This document shows positions 16,829 through 24,724 of a DNA stretch of 56,252 bases, piece after piece. Position 1 is the first letter of the stretch, and each line of letters begins with the position of its first letter. A program made the position numbers and the translations under genes. The notes under the pieces were generated by a model. It saw only the letters and a program-made list of their open reading frames with translations, did not search any database and was not told the DNA's origin. Source of the DNA: Halorubrum kocurii JCM 14978 (lineage in GTDB: Archaea; Halobacteriota; Halobacteria; Halobacteriales; Haloferacaceae); contig NZ_AOJH01000101.1 in assembly GCF_000337355.1 (NCBI RefSeq), positions 1-56,252 of the forward strand. Reading direction: 5' to 3'.

Positions 16829-18627
16829 CCGTCGCCGGCGTCTCCGACCGGTCCCGAGGGTTTGGTCGTGCCGTTGTTCTGCTCGCCGCCCGTGCCGTTG
16901 TTTTGCTCGCCGCCCGTGCCGTTGTTCTGCCCGCCGCCCGTGCCGTTGTTCTGCCCGCCGCCCGTGCCGTTGTTCTGCCCGCCGCCCGTGCCGTTGTTCT
17001 GCTCGTCGGCCGCGCCGTCGCTGCGCTCTTCGAGCCGGTCCATCACGCGCTCGGGGTCGGCGTAGTACTCGTTGACGAGGGCGGTGAACGCCCGGTAGTC
17101 GGTGACGCCGAGCCCGCGGAGCAGTTCGAGGAAGCGCTCGCGGCGCCGGATCTCGCGGAGCAGCTCGGACCGGGACCAGCCGCGCTCGTCGGCGATCTCC
17201 TCCATGAGCGACGAATCGCTCCGGCTGAACTCGTCGGTCTCGGCGTCCCAGTTGAACGCCGACGAGTAGTCGAGCTCCCCGGTGCGCTGGTCGATGCCGC
17301 CGATCTCGCCGATCGTCTTCGCGCGTCGGACGCGCTGGTCGCCCGAGCGGGTCAGCGTCTGGATCGACAGCATGTCGAGCGACTGGACCATCGCGCGCGG
17401 CACGTTGATCGGCTCGTTCTCAAGCCGGTTTATCACCGTCTCGATCGAGTCCGCGTGCATCGTCGAGAAGGTGGTGTGACCCGTGTTCATCGCTTGGAAC
17501 AGGGTGATCGCCTCCTCGCCGCGGACCTCCCCGACCACGATGTACTCGGGGCGGTGGCGCAGCGCGGAGCGCAGCAGGTCGTACATGTCGATGTCGGCGC
17601 CCTCGTAGCGGCGCTCCCGGGTGACCGACGAGAGCCAGTTGTCGTGGTAGAGGGAGAGCTCGCGGGTGTCCTCGATGGTGAGCACCTTCGCGCGCGGCGG
17701 GACGAACATCGACACCGCGTTCATCGAGGTGGTCTTCCCGGAGGCGGTGCCGCCCGCGAAGATGAGGCTCTTGTTGTGCTCGATACAGAGCCAGAAGTAC
17801 GCCATCTGCTCGATCGAGAAGGTACCGTACTCCACGAGGTCGATCGGCGTGAACGGGTCCTCGGCGTACTGGCGGATGGTGAACGCGGAGCCGCGCGGCG
17901 TCACCTCCTCGCCGAGCGCGAGCTCCGCGCGGGAGCCGTCCGGCAGCGTCGTCTCCACGATCGGGTCGCCGACGGAGACGTGCCGCCCGGACTGCTGGGC
18001 GAGGCGGATCACGTAGTTGTCGAGCGCGGACTTCCCGAACGAGACGTTCGTCTCGATGTCCGTGTAGTCGTCGTGGTAGACGAAGATCGGGAGGTCGTAG
18101 CCGTCACAGGAGATGTCCTCGATGTGGCGGTCGTTGAGGAGGGGGTCGACCTTCCCGTAGCCGCGGAAGTCGCGGTAGAGGTAGTACGCGAGCGCGTGGA
18201 ACGTGTCCATCCCGACGTCGACGCCGTACCCCTCCAACAGCCCCTTGAGCTCCGTCCGGAGGGTGTCCTCGTCGGTCCGGCCGGTGCCCTCGCGGTAGAG
18301 GAGCGGGTCCCGGATGTCGTCGACGACGCGGTCGAGGAGGTCGCGCTCGAACCGGTCGAGCTCCGGCTCGACCGCGTAGTACCGGTGCTCGCTCTCGGCG
18401 TCGTCGTAGGTGATCACGACGTACGCGTACGGGGCGTTCACCCAGTACCGGTCGACCTCGCGCTCGCCGTCGGGGGCCGCGAAGGCGGCGAGCGGGCCGT
18501 CGGCGTCCGGCCTGAAGGGTCGGACGTCGATGTCGGAGCCCCGCAACACCTCCCACGTCCGCGAGAGCCGCCGCCGGAGGGCCTCGATGCGGTCCCCGGC
18601 GTCGTCCTCGCGCGCGTCACTCGCCAT
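16825..18627 (-). CDS. pilB: Type IV pilus assembly ATPase (PilB/VirB11-GspE family)
   Basis: A 600-residue protein from the ATG at 18627, preferred over an upstream in-frame start. Walker A is FAGGTASGKTTS (near residue 295), the Walker B region is EYIVVGEVRGEEA, and MNTGHTTFSTMHAD is the conserved His-box. It hydrolyses ATP to extend pili and is coupled to the membrane platform gene downstream. The C-terminus carries six near-identical eight-residue repeats of the type GQNNGTGG, which the catalytic core does not need. A TTTTAAA-like box lies at about 18659-18667. Confidence 0.88.
   Translation of the reverse strand: MASDAREDDAGDRIEALRRRLSRTWEVLRGSDIDVRPFRPDADGPLAAFAAPDGEREVDRYWVNAPYAYVVITYDDAESEHRYYAVEPELDRFERDLLDRVVDDIRDPLLYREGTGRTDEDTLRTELKGLLEGYGVDVGMDTFHALAYYLYRDFRGYGKVDPLLNDRHIEDISCDGYDLPIFVYHDDYTDIETNVSFGKSALDNYVIRLAQQSGRHVSVGDPIVETTLPDGSRAELALGEEVTPRGSAFTIRQYAEDPFTPIDLVEYGTFSIEQMAYFWLCIEHNKSLIFAGGTASGKTTSMNAVSMFVPPRAKVLTIEDTRELSLYHDNWLSSVTRERRYEGADIDMYDLLRSALRHRPEYIVVGEVRGEEAITLFQAMNTGHTTFSTMHADSIETVINRLENEPINVPRAMVQSLDMLSIQTLTRSGDQRVRRAKTIGEIGGIDQRTGELDYSSAFNWDAETDEFSRSDSSLMEEIADERGWSRSELLREIRRRERFLELLRGLGVTDYRAFTALVNEYYADPERVMDRLEERSDGAADEQNNGTGGGQNNGTGGGQNNGTGGGQNNGTGGEQNNGTGGEQNNGTTKPSGPVGDAGDG
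16868..17011. repeat. Six tandem 24-bp repeats in the pilus ATPase C-terminus
   Basis: Six head-to-tail 24-bp copies, beginning GTGCCGTTGTTCTG on the plus strand, differ by only a few bases; the last copy is diverged at its end. They encode repeats of QNNGT plus GGG or GGE near the C-terminus. Near identity implies recent slippage or unequal recombination, so the copy number may vary between strains. Confidence 0.93.
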
Positions 18628-18829
18628 CGTCGTTACGGAGCCGTATGCGCCGTGGCCGTTTAAAATCCCCCCGGCAATTATCAGCGGCGACATCGGGCCC
18701 GGCGCTGGGCGGGCCTCGTCGGGTCGGATCCGTCGCCCAGATCCGTCGTCGACCCCGCGCCTCGCGCTGCTCGGCGGGGGATCCGCCCGTTACGTTCATA
18801 CGGGACGACCGCAAAGTACGAGTCAGGAA

Positions 18830-19288
18830 ATGCGGCGTGACTACTTCGAACTGACCGTCGAGGGCGTCGACGATGCCGACCGGCAGGCGACGCCGTCGGT
18901 CCGCATCGACTTCCACGGGCCGGACGGCCTGCTCCGCGACCGGCTCTCGGAGACCGACGGCGATCTCCTCGACGCCGACGACGTCGACGTGGCGTTCCGG
19001 CTTCGAGAGCCGCTCTCGAGCGCCGACGACCCGGAGGGCGTGGTCGGCGTGACGAACCGCTACACCGGGGACTTCGTCCTCGAACTCAACGAGACGGCGA
19101 CGGACGTACTCCCCTTCATCCACGCCGCGCGCGACTCGGCGGGCGACGAGGACGCGCACTACCGGGTCGAGATCGAGGTCGACGGCGAGCGACTCGTCAC
19201 CTACGACAAGGACACCTTCCTCGTGTACGACCACGAGGGGAACCTCCTCCGCAACGAGAGCCTGATCCCGTCCGGCGTCGAGTTGTGA
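18830..19288 (+). CDS. DUF5793-like conserved haloarchaeal protein
   Basis: A 152-residue acidic cytoplasmic protein that opens MRRDYFELTVEGVD. It has alternating beta-type segments (PSVRIDFHGP, VAFRLREPL, DFVLELNETATDVLPFI) and ends with TYDKDTFLVYDHEGNLLR. I recognise it as a haloarchaeal family, probably DUF5793, without known function. It is divergent from the pilus operon with a 202-bp spacer. The ATG at 18830 is preferred because the upstream extension of the frame overlaps the pilus ATPase. Confidence 0.7.
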   Translation: MRRDYFELTVEGVDDADRQATPSVRIDFHGPDGLLRDRLSETDGDLLDADDVDVAFRLREPLSSADDPEGVVGVTNRYTGDFVLELNETATDVLPFIHAARDSAGDEDAHYRVEIEVDGERLVTYDKDTFLVYDHEGNLLRNESLIPSGVEL

Positions 19289-19765
19289 CTGGATGCCGCT
19301 TATAACTTCGCTCCGACACTAACGAAAAAAGCTGAATCGGTAACACGAGTCGTCGTTCGAAAACGACGGCCCCTACGCGATGCTCTGCTTTGCGCGGTCA
19401 GTGAACTACGACTGAAATCGCGAACTTTCTCCCTCTTTTTTGTAAGAAGTGTTCGCTTCGTGCGGCGAGGCACGTTCGTCGCTAGCCCCCAACCCGAACT
19501 CTCGGGATGAATGTGGCGACGATAGGTTCTGGGCGCCGGAGATACGCCCACAACGCGGCTCGCCGACGCCTAGAACCCTCACGGCCCGCATCCCGATCGA
19601 CGGTGTCGGGCAGCAGACCCTGAGCCGTACCCCATAGTCCTGTTATGATGTGATTAGCTTTCTCCTGTTCTGATGAACTCCGGCGTGTTCGAGTGAGACG
19701 ACGTATGAGTAGACTGTCGACAGGCCACCTATGAGCTTCCACTCTGAACTCACCGGGAGAACACC
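19289..19765. other. 477-bp spacer at the left edge of the glycan island
   Basis: No convincing gene. Short ORFs exist on both strands but lack start signals and family resemblance. The region marks the switch from conserved genes to the accessory glycan cluster. It may hold decayed mobile-element sequence, but I see no end that I can define. Confidence 0.4.
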
Positions 19766-21265
19766 GTGAAGGATCGTCTCCGTGCCCTCTTAGGGAAAGT
19801 CATCCCAAGCGGATCATTGCTCGATCGCACTGTCCAGAGCGGGATCTGGGCTGGCGGGATCAAGTTCTCGAGTCGGTTCCTACAGATCCTGATGTTGATC
19901 GTTCTCGCACGACTTCTCGCGCCCCGGCAGTTTGGGCTCGTCGGGATCGCACTGATCTCGTTGAGCGCGACGCGAAATTTCTCGAACATTGGACTAAAAA
20001 CGGCGCTCATCCAACACAAGTCTGCGAACGTCGATAACTACCTGGATACAGCCTGGTGTCTCGAGGCCGCTCGGGGTGCTGTGATATTCGGGGTACTCTT
20101 CATCTTCGCCCCTCTCATTGCGGGGGTTTTCGACGAGCCGTCCGCGACGCCGCTGATCCGGGTTATCGGGGTCGGGCCTCTCCTATTCGGACTTCGGAAC
20201 CCCGGAATCATCTACTTCCGGAAGGACCTCGAGTTTCACAAGGAGTTCGTTTATAATGTCAGCGGCGGGTTCGTCCAGTTTTTTGTCGGCGTCGGCTATG
20301 CCCTCGTCTCGCCGACCGTCTGGGCGCTCGTGTTCGCGTACGCGTCGGCAGACGTCTTCCGGTTCGGACTCTCGTACCTCGTCCACGATTACCGTCCCTG
20401 GCCGTCGTTCGATATCTCGATCGCGAAAGAACTGATCGACTACGGGAAGTGGATCACGGCCTCCTCGGTCCTCTACTTTCTGTATAAGGAGGGTGACGAC
20501 GCCTTCGTCGGCTGGTTCATCTCCGCGACCGCGCTCGGGTTCTACCAGTACGCGTACCGGATCGCGGACACGCCCTCCTCGGAGGTTTCGGAGGTTTTCG
20601 CCAGCGTCAGCTTCCCCGCGTATTCTAAACTCCAGGACAGTCCCTCGGAACTCCGTCAGGCGCTACTCGCGACGACGCGACTTACGGGGTTCGTCACAAT
20701 TCCGATGTCCCTCGGTATCGCACTCGTCGCTCCGAGCTTCGTTCCGGTCGTCCTCGGACCCGAGTGGACGCGGATGATCCGCCCGATGCAGTTGCTGGCG
20801 CTGTACGGACTGTTCCACTCCATCACACGGAACTTCGGGTCCGTGTTTAAAGCACTCGATCGCCCGGACATTATCGCAAAAGTTAGTGCCCTCCGAGTCG
20901 TCTGTATTGCTCTGCTGATCTGGCCGGCAGCCGAGCGCTTCGGTATCGAAGGCGTCGCACTCGTCGTCGTCGGCGTGTACGCGTTCCCGATGCTGCCGCT
21001 CGACGTGTACCTCATCTCACAGCTCACCGAGACAGACCCGATGGCGTTCGCCAGGGAGTGGTTCTACCCGGTCGTCGCTGCCGGCAGTATGTTCGGCGGC
21101 CTCTGGCAGGTACGCAAGATGTTCGAGGTGAGTCCGCTCGTCGAACTCATCGCCTTGATTCCCGCCGGCGTAATTGTCTACACGGTGCTCTGTTTCTTGT
21201 TAGCGCGGTACTCGCGGTGGCAGATCGAGGGTGATATTCGGTCGATTGTCGGAAGTCTCGGGTGA
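19766..21265 (+). CDS. Polysaccharide flippase (Wzx/PST family)
   Basis: A 499-residue polytopic protein with 12-14 hydrophobic helices. The opening (TVQSGIWAGGIKFSSRFLQI, then LARLLAPRQFGLVGIALI) is typical of the polysaccharide transporter/MATE-like flippases (WzxC and RfbX types). It moves lipid-linked glycan across the membrane for surface polysaccharide or S-layer glycosylation. It starts with GTG, with GGGAGA six bases upstream as a weak ribosome-binding site. It is the first gene of the accessory glycan island. Confidence 0.87.
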   Translation: MKDRLRALLGKVIPSGSLLDRTVQSGIWAGGIKFSSRFLQILMLIVLARLLAPRQFGLVGIALISLSATRNFSNIGLKTALIQHKSANVDNYLDTAWCLEAARGAVIFGVLFIFAPLIAGVFDEPSATPLIRVIGVGPLLFGLRNPGIIYFRKDLEFHKEFVYNVSGGFVQFFVGVGYALVSPTVWALVFAYASADVFRFGLSYLVHDYRPWPSFDISIAKELIDYGKWITASSVLYFLYKEGDDAFVGWFISATALGFYQYAYRIADTPSSEVSEVFASVSFPAYSKLQDSPSELRQALLATTRLTGFVTIPMSLGIALVAPSFVPVVLGPEWTRMIRPMQLLALYGLFHSITRNFGSVFKALDRPDIIAKVSALRVVCIALLIWPAAERFGIEGVALVVVGVYAFPMLPLDVYLISQLTETDPMAFAREWFYPVVAAGSMFGGLWQVRKMFEVSPLVELIALIPAGVIVYTVLCFLLARYSRWQIEGDIRSIVGSLG

Positions 21266-21342
21266 GCCACTACCCTTCTCGTTCACGGTGTCTTTTCGCT
21301 GGTCTACGGCCGCTCGAATGATCCGGGGAACTCCGTTCCGCG

Positions 21343-21564
21343 CTATCGCCGTTCGCTTCGTTGAGGTCTCGTCAGACGAGGTCTGACGACGTGGAGACTG
21401 TGCGTCTCCACTATGGCTTTCGCGTGGGCTCTCGTTTGGCCATCGCTGGTAGGATCGTAATCGTCGTTCAAATTCACCGTCCCACGATTCAAGCGCACGT
21501 TTACGGTCCGCCTCCGCCTGACGACGTTTGCTAGGTACAATTCATCCGGGTGTTCCCGTCGCTC
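21343..21564 (-). pseudogene. C-terminal remnant of IS200/IS605-family TnpB
   Basis: An open minus-strand frame of about 74 codons follows an in-frame stop. It contains VNVRLNRGTVNLNDDY and PTSDGQ. This matches the tail of haloarchaeal TnpB (OrfB, IS1341-type) proteins, which typically end VRLNSGTLN-N-Y-P-DGQ. The zinc finger and RuvC catalytic parts are gone. Identification rests on recalled family pattern, not alignment. It indicates a decayed transposon at the start of the glycan island. Confidence 0.5.
21369..21411 (-). repeat. Two adjacent hairpins at the end of the TnpB relic
   Basis: Hairpin 1 is TCGTCAGAC-GAG-GTCTGACGA, a perfect 9-bp stem. Hairpin 2 is GTGGAGAC-TGTGC-GTCTCCAC, a perfect 8-bp stem. 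They overlap the 3' end of the TnpB remnant, the position where IS200/IS605 elements encode guide (omega/reRNA) scaffold. Whether any RNA is still made is unknown. Confidence 0.55.
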
Positions 21565-21771
21565 GCTCGGCTACGATCAAATCCCATCAGATATTATGTT
21601 TGATATAACAATACGTGGAACACGCCTGTTCGGTAGTATGAGGCCGAAACGATTCCAGGTGCCGATCGGAGGTGCATCTGATAATTGCCAGGATTGCGTA
21701 TCTCGTGTCTTTGACGCGATATCACTGCTCGTCTCAGCAGTTGTTACCAACCAAACGACGATCGAGTCGGT

Positions 21772-22695
21772 GTGATCTCGAACAAACAAAGCGTGACGCT
21801 GACACCCGAATCGGCAGACGGGTCAGATGATGCCTCAACCGTGATACCGCCCATCGGGCTCGGAACCTCCCGAACCGGTGGTTACGAGTGTTTTAACGCC
21901 GTCGGGGAGGCACTCGAGATCGGCTACCGTCACGTCGACACGACGATGGCGTACGAGAACGAGGCCGCCGTCGGCCGCGCGATCGAAGTCTCGACGGTCG
22001 ACAGAGACGACGCCTTCGTCACGACCAAACTGAAGGGGTATCCCGAGTTCTTGGACCGCGAACGGCTGATCGAGGCGGTCGAGGGAATGCTTCAGCGGCT
22101 CGGGATGGATCGGATCGATCTCGTCCTGATCCACTGGTGGCACCCCAGCGGGGATATGGGGGATGTGTTCGGAGCGCTCTCCGAACTCGTGAAGGCCGGG
22201 AAGATCGACTATATCGGCGTGAGCAACTTCTCGATCGAGCAACTCCAGCGGGCGATGGACGCATCCGAAGTCCGGATAACGACCAACCAGGTCCAGTATA
22301 ATCCCTACTTCCATCAGGACGAGCTGCTCTCGTTCTGTCGCGAGAACAACGTGTTGCTGACAGCGTACAGCCCGCTTGCTGAGGGTCTCGCTGCCGAGGA
22401 TGAAACTCTCTCACAGATCGGTGACCAGTACGGGAAGTCGGCTGCCCAGGTCGCCATCCGGTGGCTCGTCCAGCAAGACGGCGTGGTCACGATCCCGAAG
22501 ACGGTGAGACCTGACCGACTCCGGGAGAATCTCGACGTGTTCGACTTCGAGCTCACAAACGCCCAGATGGACCGGATCCACGACCTCGAGGGGCCGCTCT
22601 GGTTCAGACTAAACCATGATCGGGGCGCTATTACTCGTTTCCGGAGCAGAATCGGTCAGTATGTGCCAAAACGGATCCGAGACGCAATCTCGTAA
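21772..22695 (+). CDS. Aldo/keto reductase
   Basis: A 307-residue NADPH-dependent oxidoreductase of the AKR superfamily. The catalytic tetrad is visible: Asp56 and Tyr61 (HVDTTMAY), Lys86 (VTTKLKG) and His121 (LVLIHWW). GVSNFSIEQL, NQVQYNPY and the cofactor-binding IPKTVRPDRLREN are all present. It starts with GTG; no earlier start is evident and the next in-frame ATG falls inside the active-site region. It may reduce a sugar or aldehyde in the surrounding glycan pathway; the substrate cannot be deduced. Confidence 0.9.
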   Translation: MISNKQSVTLTPESADGSDDASTVIPPIGLGTSRTGGYECFNAVGEALEIGYRHVDTTMAYENEAAVGRAIEVSTVDRDDAFVTTKLKGYPEFLDRERLIEAVEGMLQRLGMDRIDLVLIHWWHPSGDMGDVFGALSELVKAGKIDYIGVSNFSIEQLQRAMDASEVRITTNQVQYNPYFHQDELLSFCRENNVLLTAYSPLAEGLAAEDETLSQIGDQYGKSAAQVAIRWLVQQDGVVTIPKTVRPDRLRENLDVFDFELTNAQMDRIHDLEGPLWFRLNHDRGAITRFRSRIGQYVPKRIRDAIS

Positions 22696-22755
22696 CGGGA
22701 CGGTCTATCCGTTCCGACTCATCCGTGGTGAAGTCAGCGTTCGATCGAGCGTCGT

Positions 22756-24117
22756 TCACTCCAGGTAGCCGAGATCCTCCAACTGCGACTCGATGCCTCG
22801 CGAGAGCTTTTCCGGATCCGACTTAGCCTCGTTTCCTCGCTCCGAGAGTTTCTCTACTCGACTCTCCATCGCCTCCGAGAACCGGTTCCGGAGCGGCTCC
22901 CGGTCTCCTGAGAGCGGTTCCCCGTCTGGGCCGAACAGGTAGTCTCTGCCGTCCTCGGCCCTGACGTATCGGTGCTCGCTATCGGTGAGGATCCGCCACT
23001 GGGTGGTCGGCTCGCTGGTCCGTCCGGTGTGCGGGACGTAGTCCTCGACGAGGGTGCCCTCCTCGCTGCACAACGCCTCCCTCGGCGGCAGTTCAGGATC
23101 GGTGACAAGATCGAAGATTCCGGTCAGACTCGCGGGGTCTGACACTCGCTCCGGGGAGTCCTGTTCGGGTCGTTTGACGATGAGCGGGACATCGGTGTTG
23201 ACCTCTCGTGTGGAGTGTGGCGGCGTCCCGTCACGGTCGAGGTCCCCGAGGTTCTTCCCATGATCAGAGGTTATCACCACGAGCGCGTCGTCGTACCTTC
23301 CGGTCTCTTTCAGTACCGACAGCAACTGATCGAGCTTTCGGTCCTGGTACCGGAGACTCGCGTCGTAGAACTCGAGAACGCGTTCGCGTCGCTCCGGCGG
23401 TAGGTCGCTCCGGCCGAGGACGTACGCCAGGAGTTTTGTGTTCAACAGCCGTGGCTCGATCGGTCCCGGCGGCGAGAGGTCGAGATCCTGGAAGGCGTCT
23501 TTCGGAGGAAAGTACGGGCTGTGTGCCTCCATCAGGTTCAGGAAAGTGAACGCCGGCGGTTCGTCGCGGGCGGTCGCTCGTAGCCACCTGCTCGCGCGAT
23601 TAACGAGATTCGAGGTGAACAGGGGCCGTTTCAGCAGGAACACGGGCTGGCGGGCGGCCTGCGCGAGCAGCCCGTGTGCCGCCGAGTACAGTCGGTCCCG
23701 CATCGTCGAGATGTCGGTGTCTCCGTCGACTCCGATCTCGAGATCCCACTCGACGTACTCGTCGAATCCTCTATCGATCTTGGACAGCGAGCCGACCCAT
23801 GGATTATTTGAAAACCCGGCCGTCCGGTAGCCGTCGGCCGAAAGCCGCTCTGTGAGCGTCTCGATCGACTCCGGGAGCCGCAACGACCGGTCGGAGAAGC
23901 CGTTCGTGATGCCGTGCTCGCTCGGCAGCAGGCCAGTGAACATTGAACAGTGCGAGGGTAACGTCCAGGGCGCCGCAGTGTACGCGCTTTCGAACAGCGT
24001 TGCCTCCTCCGCGAGCCGATCGAGGGTCGGGGTCGTCTTACGCTCATGCCCGTATGCGGAGACGCGGTCCCGACGAACCGAGTCGAGAATGACGAACAAG
24101 ATGTCGGGGTTGCTCAT
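22756..24117 (-). CDS. Alkaline-phosphatase-superfamily enzyme (sulfatase-like, Thr at nucleophile site)
   Basis: A 453-residue protein from the ATG at 24117. Metal ligands are visible in DILFVILDSVRRDR (Asp12) and TSDHGKNLGD. The nucleophile motif reads APWTLPSHCS, with Thr52 where true sulfatases have Cys/Ser in C/S-x-P-x-R. Thr at this site is known in phosphoglycerol and phosphoethanolamine transferases, so it may transfer or remove a phospho- or sulfo-group on the glycan rather than be a formylglycine sulfatase. No signal peptide is seen. It is convergent with the aldo/keto reductase. Its end (LEDLGYLE) resembles that of the protein at 48126-49100. Confidence 0.82.
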   Translation of the reverse strand: MSNPDILFVILDSVRRDRVSAYGHERKTTPTLDRLAEEATLFESAYTAAPWTLPSHCSMFTGLLPSEHGITNGFSDRSLRLPESIETLTERLSADGYRTAGFSNNPWVGSLSKIDRGFDEYVEWDLEIGVDGDTDISTMRDRLYSAAHGLLAQAARQPVFLLKRPLFTSNLVNRASRWLRATARDEPPAFTFLNLMEAHSPYFPPKDAFQDLDLSPPGPIEPRLLNTKLLAYVLGRSDLPPERRERVLEFYDASLRYQDRKLDQLLSVLKETGRYDDALVVITSDHGKNLGDLDRDGTPPHSTREVNTDVPLIVKRPEQDSPERVSDPASLTGIFDLVTDPELPPREALCSEEGTLVEDYVPHTGRTSEPTTQWRILTDSEHRYVRAEDGRDYLFGPDGEPLSGDREPLRNRFSEAMESRVEKLSERGNEAKSDPEKLSRGIESQLEDLGYLE

Positions 24118-24724
24118 ATGCGCTCGGAGTCTCGGTGTTGGCTTCGTTATGGACTCGTTGAACCCTATTACCAACAATATATCTCGCGCTCCTCAACGAT
24201 CAAGGTCGACTATATTCGCCGTATCTCAGGGGTCTAGACACATCTGTGTACGACCGAACCCCTGTCTGATAACGGGTCAGACACGGTTTATTTCTGTCCA
24301 CTATCGGACGAGATTCGTTTGACAAAGTCCCAGACGAACCTAGCATCCGTCATCGCTGTAGGTGATTTGAATTCTTCTTGTGATGGTGCGTAACAGATCG
24401 GGCGCTTTGGGCGGGCGTTGGGTTCTCTCCAGAACACACACGTCGAAGACGTGCTGTGCTATCGGGCCTGCAGCCGCTCAACGGGGCTCGTTTTGCGAAC
24501 GACTGTTCGGTCGGCTCGAAGCGCCGATTTCGAGGGTTAATACGAAATTAACTCCAATTACTGCTCACAAAGCCCTTCGCCCTGAAACCCTCGCGGACGG
24601 GATCTGAAAACATGAAAGTAGTAGACTGTCATACTATAATTCATGTGTAGATATGAAATTCATATAATAATGAACACGTCGGTAACAATACCGTTATATA
24701 GGTTAAGATCTGATTAATAATTGC
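24118..24724. other. 607-bp spacer with a possible gene fragment and a promoter
   Basis: No intact gene. On the minus strand a frame of about 54 codons (roughly 24288-24452, ending SSDSGQK, containing TDARFVWDFVKRI) reads like the C-terminus of a lost protein, but no start is present and I cannot name it. The right end is AT-rich and carries the promoter of the beta-helix gene at 24725, with TTATATA at about 24694-24700. Confidence 0.4.
24667..24724 (+). promoter_or_regulatory. Upstream block shared with the gene at 49526
   Basis: This 58-bp block ends at the start codon and is similar, at the same spacing, to 49468-49525. Twenty of the first 25 positions match, beginning ATAATGAACACG here and ATGATGAACATG there; similarity then drops. 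A TATA-like TTATATA lies about 28 nt before the ATG. Conservation ahead of two beta-helix genes 25 kb apart suggests a common promoter or regulator site. Confidence 0.55.

Larger units (their letters stand above)
21266..21771. other. 506-bp spacer carrying an IS200/IS605 relic
   Basis: No intact gene. Its left two thirds hold a TnpB C-terminal remnant and adjacent hairpins on the minus strand (listed separately). The right third (about 21580-21771) is AT-richer and must contain the promoter of the aldo/keto reductase; I could not pick one clear TATA box. Confidence 0.5.

Noticed and set aside
16903-18663. 586-codon antisense frame across the pilus ATPase gene
   Set aside because: Low-complexity product; the sense frame has Walker motifs and family-length match.
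24380-24607. 75-codon plus-strand ORF in the spacer before the beta-helix gene
   Set aside because: No promoter or ribosome-binding site, no recognisable motif, and it overlaps a better protein-like frame on the other strand.
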